Positions 23,152 to 32,193 of a stretch of DNA of 50,306 bases are shown here, one piece after another (the stretch's first letter is position 1; every line of letters starts with the position of its first letter). A program made the position numbers and the translations under genes. The stretch is from assembly GCA_030652255.1 (NCBI GenBank), contig JAUSAZ010000124.1, positions 1-50,306 on the forward strand, in the 5' to 3' direction. Source of the DNA: Myxococcales bacterium. GTDB taxonomy: Bacteria > Myxococcota_A > Polyangia > Polyangiales > Ga0077539. The notes beneath the pieces were generated by a model, which did no database searches, had not been told where the DNA came from, and saw only the letters and a program-made list of their open reading frames with translations.

Positions 23152-25850
23152 CCGCGCCGCTCCGGGTGCTCATCGTGGAGGACGACCCCAGCGACGCGAA
23201 GCTCGTCGCGGTGGAGCTGTCCCGCGCCGGGCGGGCCGTGGAGGTCGAGCGCGTCGAGGACGCCGACGCGATGCGCGCCGCCCTCGCCAACGCGCGCTGG
23301 GACCTGGTGATCAGCGACTGGTCGATGCCGCGCTTCAGCGCCCTCGCGGCGCTCGAGGTGCTCAAGTCCACCGGGCTCGACCTGCCCTTCATCGTGGTGT
23401 CGGGCACCATCGGCGAGGAGCGGGCGGTCGCGGCCCTGCACGGCGGCGCGCACGACTTCGTGCTGAAAGACCGGCTCGCCCGCCTGCTCCCCGCGGTCGA
23501 GCGCGAGCTGCGGGAGCGGGCCGAGCGCGAGGCCCGCCGGAGCGCCCAGCAGGCCCTGCGGGCGCAGGAGGCGCGCTTCCGCTCGCTGATCGAGAAGAGC
23601 GAGGACGGCATCTCCCTCACCGGGCGCGACGGCGAGGTCATCTACCTGAGCCCGGCCGCGGAGCGCATCCTGGGCTGCACCTCCGCCGAGCGGGTGGGTC
23701 GCTCCGCGCTGGAGCTGTTGCACCCCGACGACCGCGAGGCCGTGAGGGCGAATACGGCGGCCCTCGGGCGCCAGCCCGGCGCGAGCGCCACGATCGAGTT
23801 CAGGGTGCTGCGCCCCGACGGCGCCGCGTGCTGGGTCGAGGGGACGGCGACCAACCTGCTCGACGACCCCACCGTCGGGGCCGTCATCGGCAACTTCCGC
23901 GACGTGTCCGAGCGCAAGCGCGGCGTCGACGCGCTGCGGGCCAGCGAGGAGCGCTACCGGCGCATCATCGAGACCACCAACGAGGGCGTCTGGATGCTCG
24001 ACGCCGACGCGCGCACCACCTTCGTCAACGACCAGATGGCCCGGCTCCTCGGCCTCACCGCCGACGCGATGCGCGGCCGCACGGCCCTCGAGCTCATCTC
24101 GCCGGAGGCCCACGCGCACTTCCAGCAGGCCCTCCACCACCTCCAGGGCGGCGCCGCGCAGCAGCTCGAGGTGCCCTTCGCGCGGGCCGACGGCACCACC
24201 GTATGGGCGCTGCTCGAGGTGAGCCCCTACCTCGACGCCGGGCGCTTCAGCGGCGCGCTCGTGATGGCGATGGACATCACCGCCCGCAAGCTCGCGGAGG
24301 CGTCGCTGCGGGTGAGCGAGTCGCGCTTCCGGGGCCTCTGGGACTCCGGGCTCATCATGGTGACCATCTCCGACCTCGCGGGCAGGCTGCGGGAGGTCAA
24401 CGCCCTCGGGCTGCGGATGCTCGGGTACACCCGCGACGAGCTCACCGCCGGGGGCATCAGCTGGGGCGAGCTCACCCCGCCGGAGTGGCGCGAGGCCGAC
24501 GAGCGGGCGAAGGAGCAGCTCGCCGCCGTCGGGGTCGCGCCCCCGTGGGAGAAGGAGCTCGTCCGCAAGGACGGCACCCGGGTGCCCATCCTCGCGGGCG
24601 CCGCGATGCTCCAGGGCGCGGAGGTGATCGCCATCGCGCTCGACCTGACGGAGCGAAAGCGCGCCGAGGCGACGCTACAGCACACCGGCGAGCAGCTGCG
24701 GCACGCCCAGAAGATGGAGGCCGTGGGGCGCCTCGCGGGCGGCATCGCCCACGATTTCAACAACGTGCTCTCGGTGATCCTCGGGTTCTCCGACCTGGCG
24801 CTGAGCGACCTGTCGCCGGGCGACGCGCTGCGCGAGGACCTGGAGGAGATCCGCAGCGCCGGGCAGCGGGCCGCGGACCTCACGCGGCAGCTGTTGATGT
24901 TCAGCCGGCAGCAGGTGATCGAGCCGCGGGTGCTCGACCTCAACGACATGCTCGCCGGCACGGAGAAGATGCTGCGCCGGGTGGTGGGCGAGGACATCGA
25001 GCTCGTGGTGGTGCCCGCGCCCTCGCTCGGGCGGGTGCGGGTCGACCCGAGCAGCATCGAGCAGGTGGTGATGAACCTCGTGGTGAACGCCCGCGACGCG
25101 ATGCCCACCGGCGGCCGGCTCGTCATCGCGACCGCCAACGTCGTCCTCGACGAGGCCTACGCCGGCGCGCACCACGGGCTGCGGCCGGGGCCCTACGTGC
25201 GGCTCACGGTGACGGACACCGGCGCCGGGATGGACGAGGCCACGCAGGCGCGGATCTTCGAGCCCTTCTTCACCACCAAGGAGAAGGGCAAGGGCACGGG
25301 CCTCGGTCTCTCCACGGTGTTCGGCATCGTGCAGCAGGGCGACGGGAGCATCGCGGTGGAGAGCGAGCCGGGGCGCGGCGCGACCTTCCGGGTGTACCTC
25401 CCGCGCGTCGACCACGACGTCGACCTGCGGCGCCTGCCCATCGCCCCGGGCCTGCGGCACGGCCACGAGACCGTGCTCCTCGTCGAGGACGAGGACCAGG
25501 TGCGGGCGGTCGCGCGGAGCATCCTGCGGCGCCACGGCTACGAGGTCATCGAGTGCAGCAACGCGGGCGAGGCGCTGATCTACTGCGAGCGGCACTCCGG
25601 GGTGATCCACCTGCTGCTCACCGACGTGGTGATGCCGCACATGAGCGGCCCCGAGCTGGCCCGGCGGCTCACGCAGGCCCGGCCCGGGATGCGGGTGCTC
25701 TGCATGTCGGGGTACACCGACGACAGCGTGATACGGCACGGGGTGCTGGCCGCCGAGCTCGCGTTCATCCAGAAGCCCCTCACGCCGGAGACGCTGACGC
25801 AGCGGGTGCGCGAGGTGCTCGACGCCCCGCTCCCCGCCGCTCCGCTCTGA
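23148..25850 (+). CDS. Hybrid histidine kinase, REC-PAS-PAS-PAS-HisKA-HATPase-REC
   Basis: 900 aa. Order: receiver (about 6-120, D57 in ISDWSMPR), three PAS domains (about 140-258, 262-385, 388-505), HisKA with H535 in GGIAHDFNNVLSVILGFSDL, HATPase (NLVVNARDAMP, TDTGAGMD, GTGLGLSTV) and a second receiver with D826 in LLTDVVMP. The HDFNN type of HisKA is common in cytosolic hybrid kinases. The N-terminal receiver lets it take input from the neighbouring response regulator or kinase. GTG start overlaps the preceding stop. No membrane segment. Gene order and coupled starts suggest one phosphorelay. Confidence 0.94.
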   Translation: MTAPLRVLIVEDDPSDAKLVAVELSRAGRAVEVERVEDADAMRAALANARWDLVISDWSMPRFSALAALEVLKSTGLDLPFIVVSGTIGEERAVAALHGGAHDFVLKDRLARLLPAVERELRERAEREARRSAQQALRAQEARFRSLIEKSEDGISLTGRDGEVIYLSPAAERILGCTSAERVGRSALELLHPDDREAVRANTAALGRQPGASATIEFRVLRPDGAACWVEGTATNLLDDPTVGAVIGNFRDVSERKRGVDALRASEERYRRIIETTNEGVWMLDADARTTFVNDQMARLLGLTADAMRGRTALELISPEAHAHFQQALHHLQGGAAQQLEVPFARADGTTVWALLEVSPYLDAGRFSGALVMAMDITARKLAEASLRVSESRFRGLWDSGLIMVTISDLAGRLREVNALGLRMLGYTRDELTAGGISWGELTPPEWREADERAKEQLAAVGVAPPWEKELVRKDGTRVPILAGAAMLQGAEVIAIALDLTERKRAEATLQHTGEQLRHAQKMEAVGRLAGGIAHDFNNVLSVILGFSDLALSDLSPGDALREDLEEIRSAGQRAADLTRQLLMFSRQQVIEPRVLDLNDMLAGTEKMLRRVVGEDIELVVVPAPSLGRVRVDPSSIEQVVMNLVVNARDAMPTGGRLVIATANVVLDEAYAGAHHGLRPGPYVRLTVTDTGAGMDEATQARIFEPFFTTKEKGKGTGLGLSTVFGIVQQGDGSIAVESEPGRGATFRVYLPRVDHDVDLRRLPIAPGLRHGHETVLLVEDEDQVRAVARSILRRHGYEVIECSNAGEALIYCERHSGVIHLLLTDVVMPHMSGPELARRLTQARPGMRVLCMSGYTDDSVIRHGVLAAELAFIQKPLTPETLTQRVREVLDAPLPAAPL

Positions 25851-25878
25851 GCCGCGCGCGCCCCCTTCGGGGCGGGCG

Positions 25879-28653
25879 TCACCCCCCGTGGGTGTCCGCC
25901 GCGACCCCGGCCACACCCGACGGCGCGGCGCCCGCGTTGCTCGTGCCGCCCGCCCCGCCTGCGCCCGCGGTGCCGCGCGCGCAGGTCGTGCCCGTCTGCG
26001 TCGGCGCGGCGCCCACGTAGTACACGCACACCGACGGCCCGCCCGACCCGCCGCCGCCGCCGCCGCCCGACCCGCCCTCGCCGCCCGGTCCGCCGTTGCC
26101 GCCGGTGCCGGTCTCGCTGTGGTTGCCGCGCACCCCCGGCGCCCCGCTGCCCGCCGCGCCGCCGTTGCCGCCGTTGCCGCCGTTGCCGCCGCTGCCCCCG
26201 TTGCCCGCGCGGAGCTGGCAGCCCTCCACCCGCAGCGCGCTCGCATGGGCCATCACGGCGAAGCTCCCGCCGCCGCCCGACCCCCCGGTGCCCGCCGTCC
26301 CGAGGCACCCGCCGCCGCCCCCGCCGCCGCCGTTGCCGCCGGTGTTGTCGTCGCCGCACAGGAACCCCGTGGTGTCGCCCCCGCCGCCGCCCCCGCCCCC
26401 GCCGCCGCTCGCGTTCGTCCCGGCCGTGCCGTTGCCGCCGTTGCTGATGAGCCACGCGGCGTCGCCCGACTGCACCGACGGAGCGCCCCCGGAGCCTGGC
26501 GCGCCGTTGGCCCCCGGGCTCCCCGCGCCGCCGTCCGTCCCGTTGCCCGCGCGCCGGTTGGGGCAGCCGCCCGCCGTGCCCCCGAGGCCCCCGACGTTGT
26601 TGCTCGGCACCGTGGTCCGCGGCGTCCCCGCCGTGCCAGCGAGGCCCGGCCGGTCGCTGCGCACGCCCGCCCCGCCGGCGCCGCCGGGCCCCCCGCAGGC
26701 CGACGAGCCCGCGGTGATCCCCGACGCGTTGCCGCCCGCCGCGCCCCCGGCGCCCGCCGCCCCGTCCACGCCCGGAACCCCGTTGCCCGCCGTGATGGCG
26801 CACCGGTGCAGGGTCACCAGCGCCCCGGAGCCCGCGAGGCGCACGCCGTAGCTGCTCTGCCCCGCGCCCGACGCGTTGGCCGCGCGGATGGTCAGCAGGT
26901 TGAGCTCCAGCGCCGCCGAGAGGCCCGCGCCGCGCACCGCCGTCGCGCCGCCGTCGATCGTCGTGACGTTGCTCGCGGCCCGCGTCCACCCGCTGTCGTT
27001 GTACCCGCCGTACAGGCTCACCCCCGACGCGAGGGTGATCGACTCGCTGTAGGTTCCGCCCGCGATGTACACCGCGAAGCGCGTGGGCGTCGCGGCCGCG
27101 ATGGCCGCCCCGATGGTGCGCTTCGGGGCCTCGCGCGTGCCCGGCGCCGCGTCGTTGCCGCGCGTCGACACGAACACCGCCCGCGCCGCGTTGCCGTCGA
27201 TGCCGTCGCAGTTGGTGTCCGCGAAGCCGTCGTCCGGGACGTCCGCGTCGGTGCTCCGGCACTCGCACCCGTTGCCCGGCACCGCGTCGAGGTCGACGTA
27301 GCCCGGCGCGCACGCCAGCGCGCAGGCCCCCGCCACGCAGGCCCCGACCTGGTTGGTTCCGGTGGGGCAGCGGTTGCCGCACGCGCCGCAGTTGGCGCCG
27401 TCCGTCGCCAGCCTGGCCTCGCAGCCGTCCGTCACGCTCGCGTTGCAGTCGGCGAAGCCGGCGTCGCAGCGGCTGATGGTGCAGCGCGCGGCCACGCAGG
27501 CGGGCGCGGCGTTGGCCGTGGCGCAGGTGCGCCCGCACGCGCCGCAGCTCTCCAGGCTGGTGCGCACGTTGGTCTCGCAGCCCGTCGCGTCGTCGCCGTC
27601 GCAGTCGAGGAAGCCCGTCACGCAGGAGGTCTGGCACTCCCCCCCGATGCACCCCGGGAAGGAGTTGGGCCGCGACCCGCACGCCCGCCCGCACGCCCCG
27701 CAGTGGGCGCTCGTCTGGTTGAGGTCCGTCTCGCAGCCGTTGCCCGCGTTGCCGTCACAGTCGCCGTAGCCCTCGCCGCAGGCGCTGATGGTGCAGCGCC
27801 CCGCCACGCACGCGCCCATCGCGCGCGCCGGCATGCACACCGCCCCGCACGCACCGCAGCTGGTGGTGCTGGTGTTGGAGTCGGTCTCGCAGCCGTTGCC
27901 CGGGTTGCCGTCGCAGTCGCTGAAGCCCGCCTCGCAGGTGTACGCGCAGCTCCCGGCGGTGCACACCGCGGTGGCGTGCGCCCGCGCCTCGCACGCCCGG
28001 TCGCACCCCCCGCAATGGAACACGCTCGTGAAGGTGTTGGTCTCGCACCCGGTGGCCGCGTCGCGGTCGCAGTCGCCGAAGGGCAGCGAGCAGCTCCCGA
28101 CGGTGCACATCCCGTTGAGGCACGCGGGCGTGGCGTTGGGCACGGCGCAGCGCCGGTCGCAGGCGCCGCAGCTCGCCACGTTGGCCTGCGTGTCGACGCA
28201 CGCCCCGCCGCAGCAGGTCTGCGTCCCGGTGCACCCGCGCTCGGCGGTGCAGCCGGTGACGCACAGGTTGCCCACGCACAGGTTGCCGGCCGGGCAGTGG
28301 TCGCTGCTCACGCAGCGCACGCAGGTGTGCGAGCCCGTGTCGCAGCGCGCGGCCTCGGCGTCCCGGGGGCAGCCCTCGTCGGCGTGGCAGCCGCTCACGC
28401 AGCGGCCCGAGGCGCCGTCGCAGTGCTGGTCGGCGGGGCAGCTGTCGGGGGAGACCTGGCACCCGGTGTCGACGGGGCCCGTGTCGACGGGGCCCGTGTC
28501 GAGCGCCCCCGCGTCGAGCGCCTCCGCGTCGAGCGCCTCCGTGTCGGCTGGCCCCGCGTCGACGAGGATCACCTCGCCCCCGTCCGCGCAGCCGACCCCG
28601 AGCGCCATCAGGCACGCCGACACCACCGACCACCCACGTCGAGCCATCACCAT
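25879..28653 (-). CDS. Large Cys-rich secreted protein with beta-helix and glycine-rich tail
   Basis: 924 aa from the ATG at 28653, preceded by GGAGG 7 nt upstream; 28647 is an alternative. Signal peptide with a weak lipobox (GVGC) and a Thr/Asp/Ala linker of repeated LDTGPVDTG type. Residues about 130-450 hold six or more Cys-rich units of about 45 residues (C-GAC-C, then F/Y-x-DCDG and NGCET). Residues about 490-620 resemble a right-handed parallel beta-helix (FVSTRGNDAAPGTREAPKRT, YIAGGTYSESITLA). Residues about 620-920 are strongly glycine-rich, GGxGG-type. Likely a disulfide-stabilised surface protein. Such architectures are common in Polyangiales; the function is unknown. Confidence 0.88.
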   Translation of the reverse strand: MVMARRGWSVVSACLMALGVGCADGGEVILVDAGPADTEALDAEALDAGALDTGPVDTGPVDTGCQVSPDSCPADQHCDGASGRCVSGCHADEGCPRDAEAARCDTGSHTCVRCVSSDHCPAGNLCVGNLCVTGCTAERGCTGTQTCCGGACVDTQANVASCGACDRRCAVPNATPACLNGMCTVGSCSLPFGDCDRDAATGCETNTFTSVFHCGGCDRACEARAHATAVCTAGSCAYTCEAGFSDCDGNPGNGCETDSNTSTTSCGACGAVCMPARAMGACVAGRCTISACGEGYGDCDGNAGNGCETDLNQTSAHCGACGRACGSRPNSFPGCIGGECQTSCVTGFLDCDGDDATGCETNVRTSLESCGACGRTCATANAAPACVAARCTISRCDAGFADCNASVTDGCEARLATDGANCGACGNRCPTGTNQVGACVAGACALACAPGYVDLDAVPGNGCECRSTDADVPDDGFADTNCDGIDGNAARAVFVSTRGNDAAPGTREAPKRTIGAAIAAATPTRFAVYIAGGTYSESITLASGVSLYGGYNDSGWTRAASNVTTIDGGATAVRGAGLSAALELNLLTIRAANASGAGQSSYGVRLAGSGALVTLHRCAITAGNGVPGVDGAAGAGGAAGGNASGITAGSSACGGPGGAGGAGVRSDRPGLAGTAGTPRTTVPSNNVGGLGGTAGGCPNRRAGNGTDGGAGSPGANGAPGSGGAPSVQSGDAAWLISNGGNGTAGTNASGGGGGGGGGGDTTGFLCGDDNTGGNGGGGGGGGCLGTAGTGGSGGGGSFAVMAHASALRVEGCQLRAGNGGSGGNGGNGGNGGAAGSGAPGVRGNHSETGTGGNGGPGGEGGSGGGGGGGSGGPSVCVYYVGAAPTQTGTTCARGTAGAGGAGGTSNAGAAPSGVAGVAADTHGG

Positions 28654-28777
28654 CCGAGCGCCTCCAGAGGGCGCGGATCCTCTCACGACCACCTCGATCG
28701 CGTCGCACCCCGCACCCGGCGACCGTCAGCGCGGATTGACGGCCCCTGTGGACGCGATATCTCTCGCTCCCATCGTG

Positions 28778-29830
28778 ATGTCCCCGACGCGCCACCTGGG
28801 CTTGATCCTCTCTGCGGCGCTCCTTGCGTCGGGCTGCGGCGACAGCGCCGACGCGCCCGACGCCGACGTCACCCCGACGCCCGACGTCGCGCCCGCGGTC
28901 GACCGCGGCCAGCCCTCCGCCGACCGCGGCGAGCCCGTCGCCCCCGACGCGGGCGCCCCCGTCACCCCGATGGACGCCGGCGAGCCCGTGACGCCCGTCA
29001 CCGACGCGGGCACCGTCCCCGTCACCCCGATGGACGCGGGCTGCGTCTACGAGCCCGTCACGCTCGACCGCAACAACGAGCCCCGCAACGCCGCGGGCCA
29101 CATCCGCTGGTGCTGGCCCGGCGAGCCCCGCTGCACCTGCGACCGCGACGACGACTGCTACCGCGACGCCGGGTACGCCCCGCAGTGCGCCACCGCTGGC
29201 GGCACCCCCCGCGACGCGGGCTCCGTCGATCAGGGCGTCACGCCCCCGCGCGACGTGCCCACCACCCCCCCGGCCGACCTGGGCAACACGGGCATGGGCC
29301 TGTGCAGCGACCCCGTCCCGGCGACGAGCACGGGCCCCGTGGTCAACCTGGAGACCATCCATTTCAACTGGTCGATGCAGTGCTACCGCCCCGAGGACGG
29401 CTCGCTCTTCGTCTTCGTCGAGGACACCGAGACCGACATGGTGGCCCTGCGCTTCTACGACTTCCTCAACAACGGCGGCCCCGCCACGGGCGACACCGTC
29501 GACCTCTCCCGCACCCGCGCGGGCACCCGTCCCTTCTTCGTCTCCACCCTCTCGGGCATCATGACCGAGCCCACCTGGCGCGCCCAGCGCAGCTACCTCG
29601 CCTACGAGGGCGAGGTGGTGTTCAACCAGCTCCAGCGCAGCTCGCCCGTGGGCACCCGGATGCGCCTGGAGATCCGCAACGTGCGGGCCCGCGAGGTGCG
29701 CCAGTACACCAACGGTCGCTGCGAAAACGTCCCCAACGGCGGGCGCATGTTCATCCGCCGGCTGCTGCTCGACCTCCCGGTGAACAACATCCACACCAAC
29801 GAGGACTGCATCGACTGGGCGGGCGGCTGA
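28778..29830 (+). CDS. Hypothetical lipoprotein with Asp/Pro/Thr linker
   Basis: 350 aa. Lipobox LLASGC follows a short signal. Residues about 22-95 are a low-complexity linker with VTPMDAG-type repeats. A Cys-containing segment (RWCWPGEPRCTCDRDDDC) is followed by a second linker. The C-terminal 170 residues form a compact domain (NLETIHFNWSMQCY, FVFVEDTETDMVALRFYDF) with no family I recognise. Divergent from the Cys-rich protein, sharing a 124-bp intergenic region. Likely surface-exposed. The giant inverted repeat begins about 40 bp after its stop. Confidence 0.8.
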   Translation: MSPTRHLGLILSAALLASGCGDSADAPDADVTPTPDVAPAVDRGQPSADRGEPVAPDAGAPVTPMDAGEPVTPVTDAGTVPVTPMDAGCVYEPVTLDRNNEPRNAAGHIRWCWPGEPRCTCDRDDDCYRDAGYAPQCATAGGTPRDAGSVDQGVTPPRDVPTTPPADLGNTGMGLCSDPVPATSTGPVVNLETIHFNWSMQCYRPEDGSLFVFVEDTETDMVALRFYDFLNNGGPATGDTVDLSRTRAGTRPFFVSTLSGIMTEPTWRAQRSYLAYEGEVVFNQLQRSSPVGTRMRLEIRNVRAREVRQYTNGRCENVPNGGRMFIRRLLLDLPVNNIHTNEDCIDWAGG

Positions 29831-30097
29831 CGGTCCCCGCCCGGTTACCTGCGATCGTCCCCGTACAGGTGGTGCAAGCGGCTCGTTGGAGGCTTGGGGT
29901 TCGTGCACAACAGTGCAAAGGGGTGCAGTCCGCTCGTTTGACGCTGGGGTTCGCGCGTTGGCGCCAGTGCAGGATGGTGCAGTCCGCTCGTTTGACGCTG
30001 GGGTTCGCGCGTTGGCGCCAGTGCAGGATGGTGCAGTCCGCTCGTTTGACGCTGGGGTTCGCGCGTTGGCGCTCACCCCAGGCTATATCAAGTGGGC

Positions 30098-30120
30098 GAC
30101 CCCGCGTTCGCGGGGTCTTT
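30098..30120 (+). terminator. Rho-independent-type terminator, plus strand
   Basis: GACCCCGC (30098-30105), loop GTTC, GCGGGGTC (30110-30117), then TTT. The stem is 8 bp and all but one pair are G-C. It lies inside the left arm of the giant inverted repeat and would end transcripts from the lipoprotein gene at 28778-29830. Confidence 0.7.
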
Positions 30121-30197
30121 CGTACCGAAACTCGATGGACCGTCCGGAAGCCTCATGCGATGTGCAATGGGCTCCATCGAAGTGGCATTCCTGTTCG

Positions 30198-30220
30198 AAA
30201 GACCCCGCGAACGCGGGGTC
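30198..30220 (-). terminator. Rho-independent-type terminator, minus strand
   Basis: The mirror copy of the 30098-30120 hairpin: GACCCCGC/GCGGGGTC with loop GAAC on the plus strand, preceded by GAAA, hence a T-run when read on the minus strand. With its partner it blocks transcription entering from either side. Confidence 0.65.
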
Positions 30221-30413
30221 GCCCACTTGATATAGCCTGGGGTGAGCGCCAACGCGCGAACCCCAGCGTCAAACAAGCGGACTGCACCAGTCCTGCACTG
30301 GCGCCAACGCGCGAACCCCAGCGTCAAACGAGCGGACTGCACCCCTTTGCACTGTTGTGCACGAACCCCAAGCGTCCAACGAGCGACCTGCTCCACACTG
30401 AACGGCACCTGCA

Positions 30414-31139
30414 ATGAAGCGCGTCGTCGCCCCCTTCCTCCGCGTCGGCCGGATGCTGGTCTCCAACGTCTACCTGCTCGACGGCGGCCCCGGCGACCGC
30501 TGGCTCATCGACTCCGGCCACTGGAGCGAGCGCTGGCAGCTCCTCGCCGAGCTCCGCGCGACGGGGCTGCGCCCGGGCGAGCTCACCGGCCTGCTGCTCA
30601 CCCACCGCCACTCCGACCACGCGGGCAACGCCGCGTACCTCCAGCGCGAGTACGGCCTGCGGGTGCTCTGCCACCGCGCCGACGCCGCCGTGCTCGACGG
30701 CAGCGCCCCGCGCAGCCCCCTCGGCGTGCGAGGCAGCGCCCTCGAGCGGGCCCTCGGGGCCTTCGAGAACGCCTTCCCCGCGAGGCTGCGCGTCGACCAG
30801 GCCCTCGACCACGGCGACACCGTGGCGGGCCTGGAGGTGCACCTGCTCGCGGGGCACACCGAGGGATCGGTCTTCTTCCGCCACGAGCCCACCGGGTGCC
30901 TGCTCACCGGCGACACCCTGCTCACGGCGCGCCCGCCGCTCACCATCCTCGGCGCGGTGACCCCCGCGCACGACGCCTTCTCGCTCGACACGCCCGGGGC
31001 GCACGCCGCGCTCGATGCCTTCCACGCCGCGGGGTGGCGCTACGAGCACGTGCTCGCGGGCCACGGCAGCCCGATGGTGGGCGACGCCCGCGCCCGGGTG
31101 ATGGCCGCCCTCGACCGGCAGCGCGTCAGCCGTCGCTGA
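30414..31139 (+). CDS. MBL-fold metallo-hydrolase (glyoxalase II-like)
   Basis: 241 aa. The zinc motif HRHSDH sits near residue 64 in LLTHRHSDHAGN; further ligands appear as GHTEGS, LTGDTLL and AGHGSP. N terminus reads VSNVYLLDGGPGDRWLIDSG as in hydroxyacylglutathione hydrolase-like enzymes. The length fits general MBL hydrolases that cleave thioesters or lactones. Substrate unknown. Starts just after the giant inverted repeat. Its last 14 bp overlap the convergent hppD gene. Confidence 0.9.
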   Translation: MKRVVAPFLRVGRMLVSNVYLLDGGPGDRWLIDSGHWSERWQLLAELRATGLRPGELTGLLLTHRHSDHAGNAAYLQREYGLRVLCHRADAAVLDGSAPRSPLGVRGSALERALGAFENAFPARLRVDQALDHGDTVAGLEVHLLAGHTEGSVFFRHEPTGCLLTGDTLLTARPPLTILGAVTPAHDAFSLDTPGAHAALDAFHAAGWRYEHVLAGHGSPMVGDARARVMAALDRQRVSRR

Positions 31140-32193
31140 ACACCCCGCGCTTCGCCTGGTCGCGCTCGATGGAGCGGAAGAGCGCGCCGAAGTTTCCTTC
31201 GCCAAACGACAGGTGGTTCTTGCGCTGGATGAGCTCGATGAAGATCGGGCCCACGAGGTTCTTGGTGAAGATCTGGAGCAGGTAGCCGTCGGCGTCGCCG
31301 TCGACCAGCACCTGGTGGTCGCGGATGCGGGCGTGGTCCTCGGTGACGTTGGGCACGCGCTCGAAGACGCCGGCGTAGTAGTCGTCGTCGATGTCGAGGA
31401 AGCCGATGGGCGTACCCCGCAGGGCGTCGAGGGAGGCGAGCAGGTCGTCGGTGAGGAAGGCCAGGTGCTGGATGCCCGGCCCGTTGTACTCGTCGAGGTA
31501 CTCGTTGATCTGCGACTTCTTCTCGCTGGCCTCGTTGATGGGGATGCAGAAGCGCCCGCAGGGCGAGCGCAGCGCGTAGGAGGTCAGCCCCGTCTTCGCG
31601 CCGCGGATGTCGAAGTAGCGCACCTCGGTGAAGCCGAAGACGCCTTTGTAGAACTCCGCCCAGCGCCCCATCGTGCCCTTGTGCACGTTGTTGGTGAGGT
31701 GATCGATGACCGTGAAGCCCTTCGGCGCGACGAGTTCGGGCGCATCGAGGGCGACGAAGCCGAGGGCGGCGTAGCGCGCCTCGAAGGGCTGCTCGTAGCC
31801 GTCGACGAGGTAGACGAGGCTGTCGCCGATGCCCAGCACGGCGGGCACGGGATGGCCGTCGCGGGCGAGGTCGACCTCGGGGGCGGGGGTCGCGCCGCGG
31901 GCGATCACGGCGCCGAGGGCGTCGCCGCCGTTGTGCACCCGCCAGCCCATCGAGGAGATGGCCGGGCCGTGGAGGGCGCCGAAGCGCGCGGCGAAGGAGC
32001 CGGGCTCGCGGTTGAGCAGGAGGGTGATGTCCCCCTGGCGGTAGAGGTCGACGGCGCGCGCGGCGTGGCGCATGACGCGCGAGAAGCCGAAGGCCGTGAA
32101 GAGGTTGTGCAGGCGCTCGGGGTCGGCGGAGACAAACTCCACGAACTCGATGCCGTCGAGCCCGGCGGGGTTGGCGGGAGTCGGGGTGTTCAT
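31126..32193 (-). CDS. hppD: 4-Hydroxyphenylpyruvate dioxygenase
   Basis: 355 aa. Converts 4-hydroxyphenylpyruvate to homogentisate, the second step of tyrosine catabolism, using Fe(II) and O2. The three iron ligands are H165 (IDHLTNN), H243 (PGIQHLAF) and E320 (IFIELIQR), and the closing FGEGNFGALF motif is present. The length is typical of bacterial enzymes. Its start overlaps the hmgA stop (ATGA on the minus strand), so the two are translated together. Likely controlled by the LysR-type regulator encoded divergently upstream. Confidence 0.97.
   Translation of the reverse strand: MNTPTPANPAGLDGIEFVEFVSADPERLHNLFTAFGFSRVMRHAARAVDLYRQGDITLLLNREPGSFAARFGALHGPAISSMGWRVHNGGDALGAVIARGATPAPEVDLARDGHPVPAVLGIGDSLVYLVDGYEQPFEARYAALGFVALDAPELVAPKGFTVIDHLTNNVHKGTMGRWAEFYKGVFGFTEVRYFDIRGAKTGLTSYALRSPCGRFCIPINEASEKKSQINEYLDEYNGPGIQHLAFLTDDLLASLDALRGTPIGFLDIDDDYYAGVFERVPNVTEDHARIRDHQVLVDGDADGYLLQIFTKNLVGPIFIELIQRKNHLSFGEGNFGALFRSIERDQAKRGVFSDG

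Larger units (their letters stand above)
29870..30395. repeat. Giant inverted repeat with internal 54-bp tandem units
   Basis: The left arm (29870-30121) contains GTGCAGTCCGCTCGTTTGAC starts at 29923, 29977 and 30031, exactly 54 bp apart. The right arm (30197-30395) is its near-perfect reverse complement with one unit fewer. A 75-bp unique spacer (30122-30196) separates the arms. The outer parts match too (GGTTCGTGCACAACAGTGCA against TGCACTGTTGTGCACGAACC). No gene is supported in 29831-30413. Confidence 0.95.

Noticed and set aside
29923..30084. CRISPR array made of 54-bp units
   Set aside because: Units are contiguous tandem copies without variable spacers.
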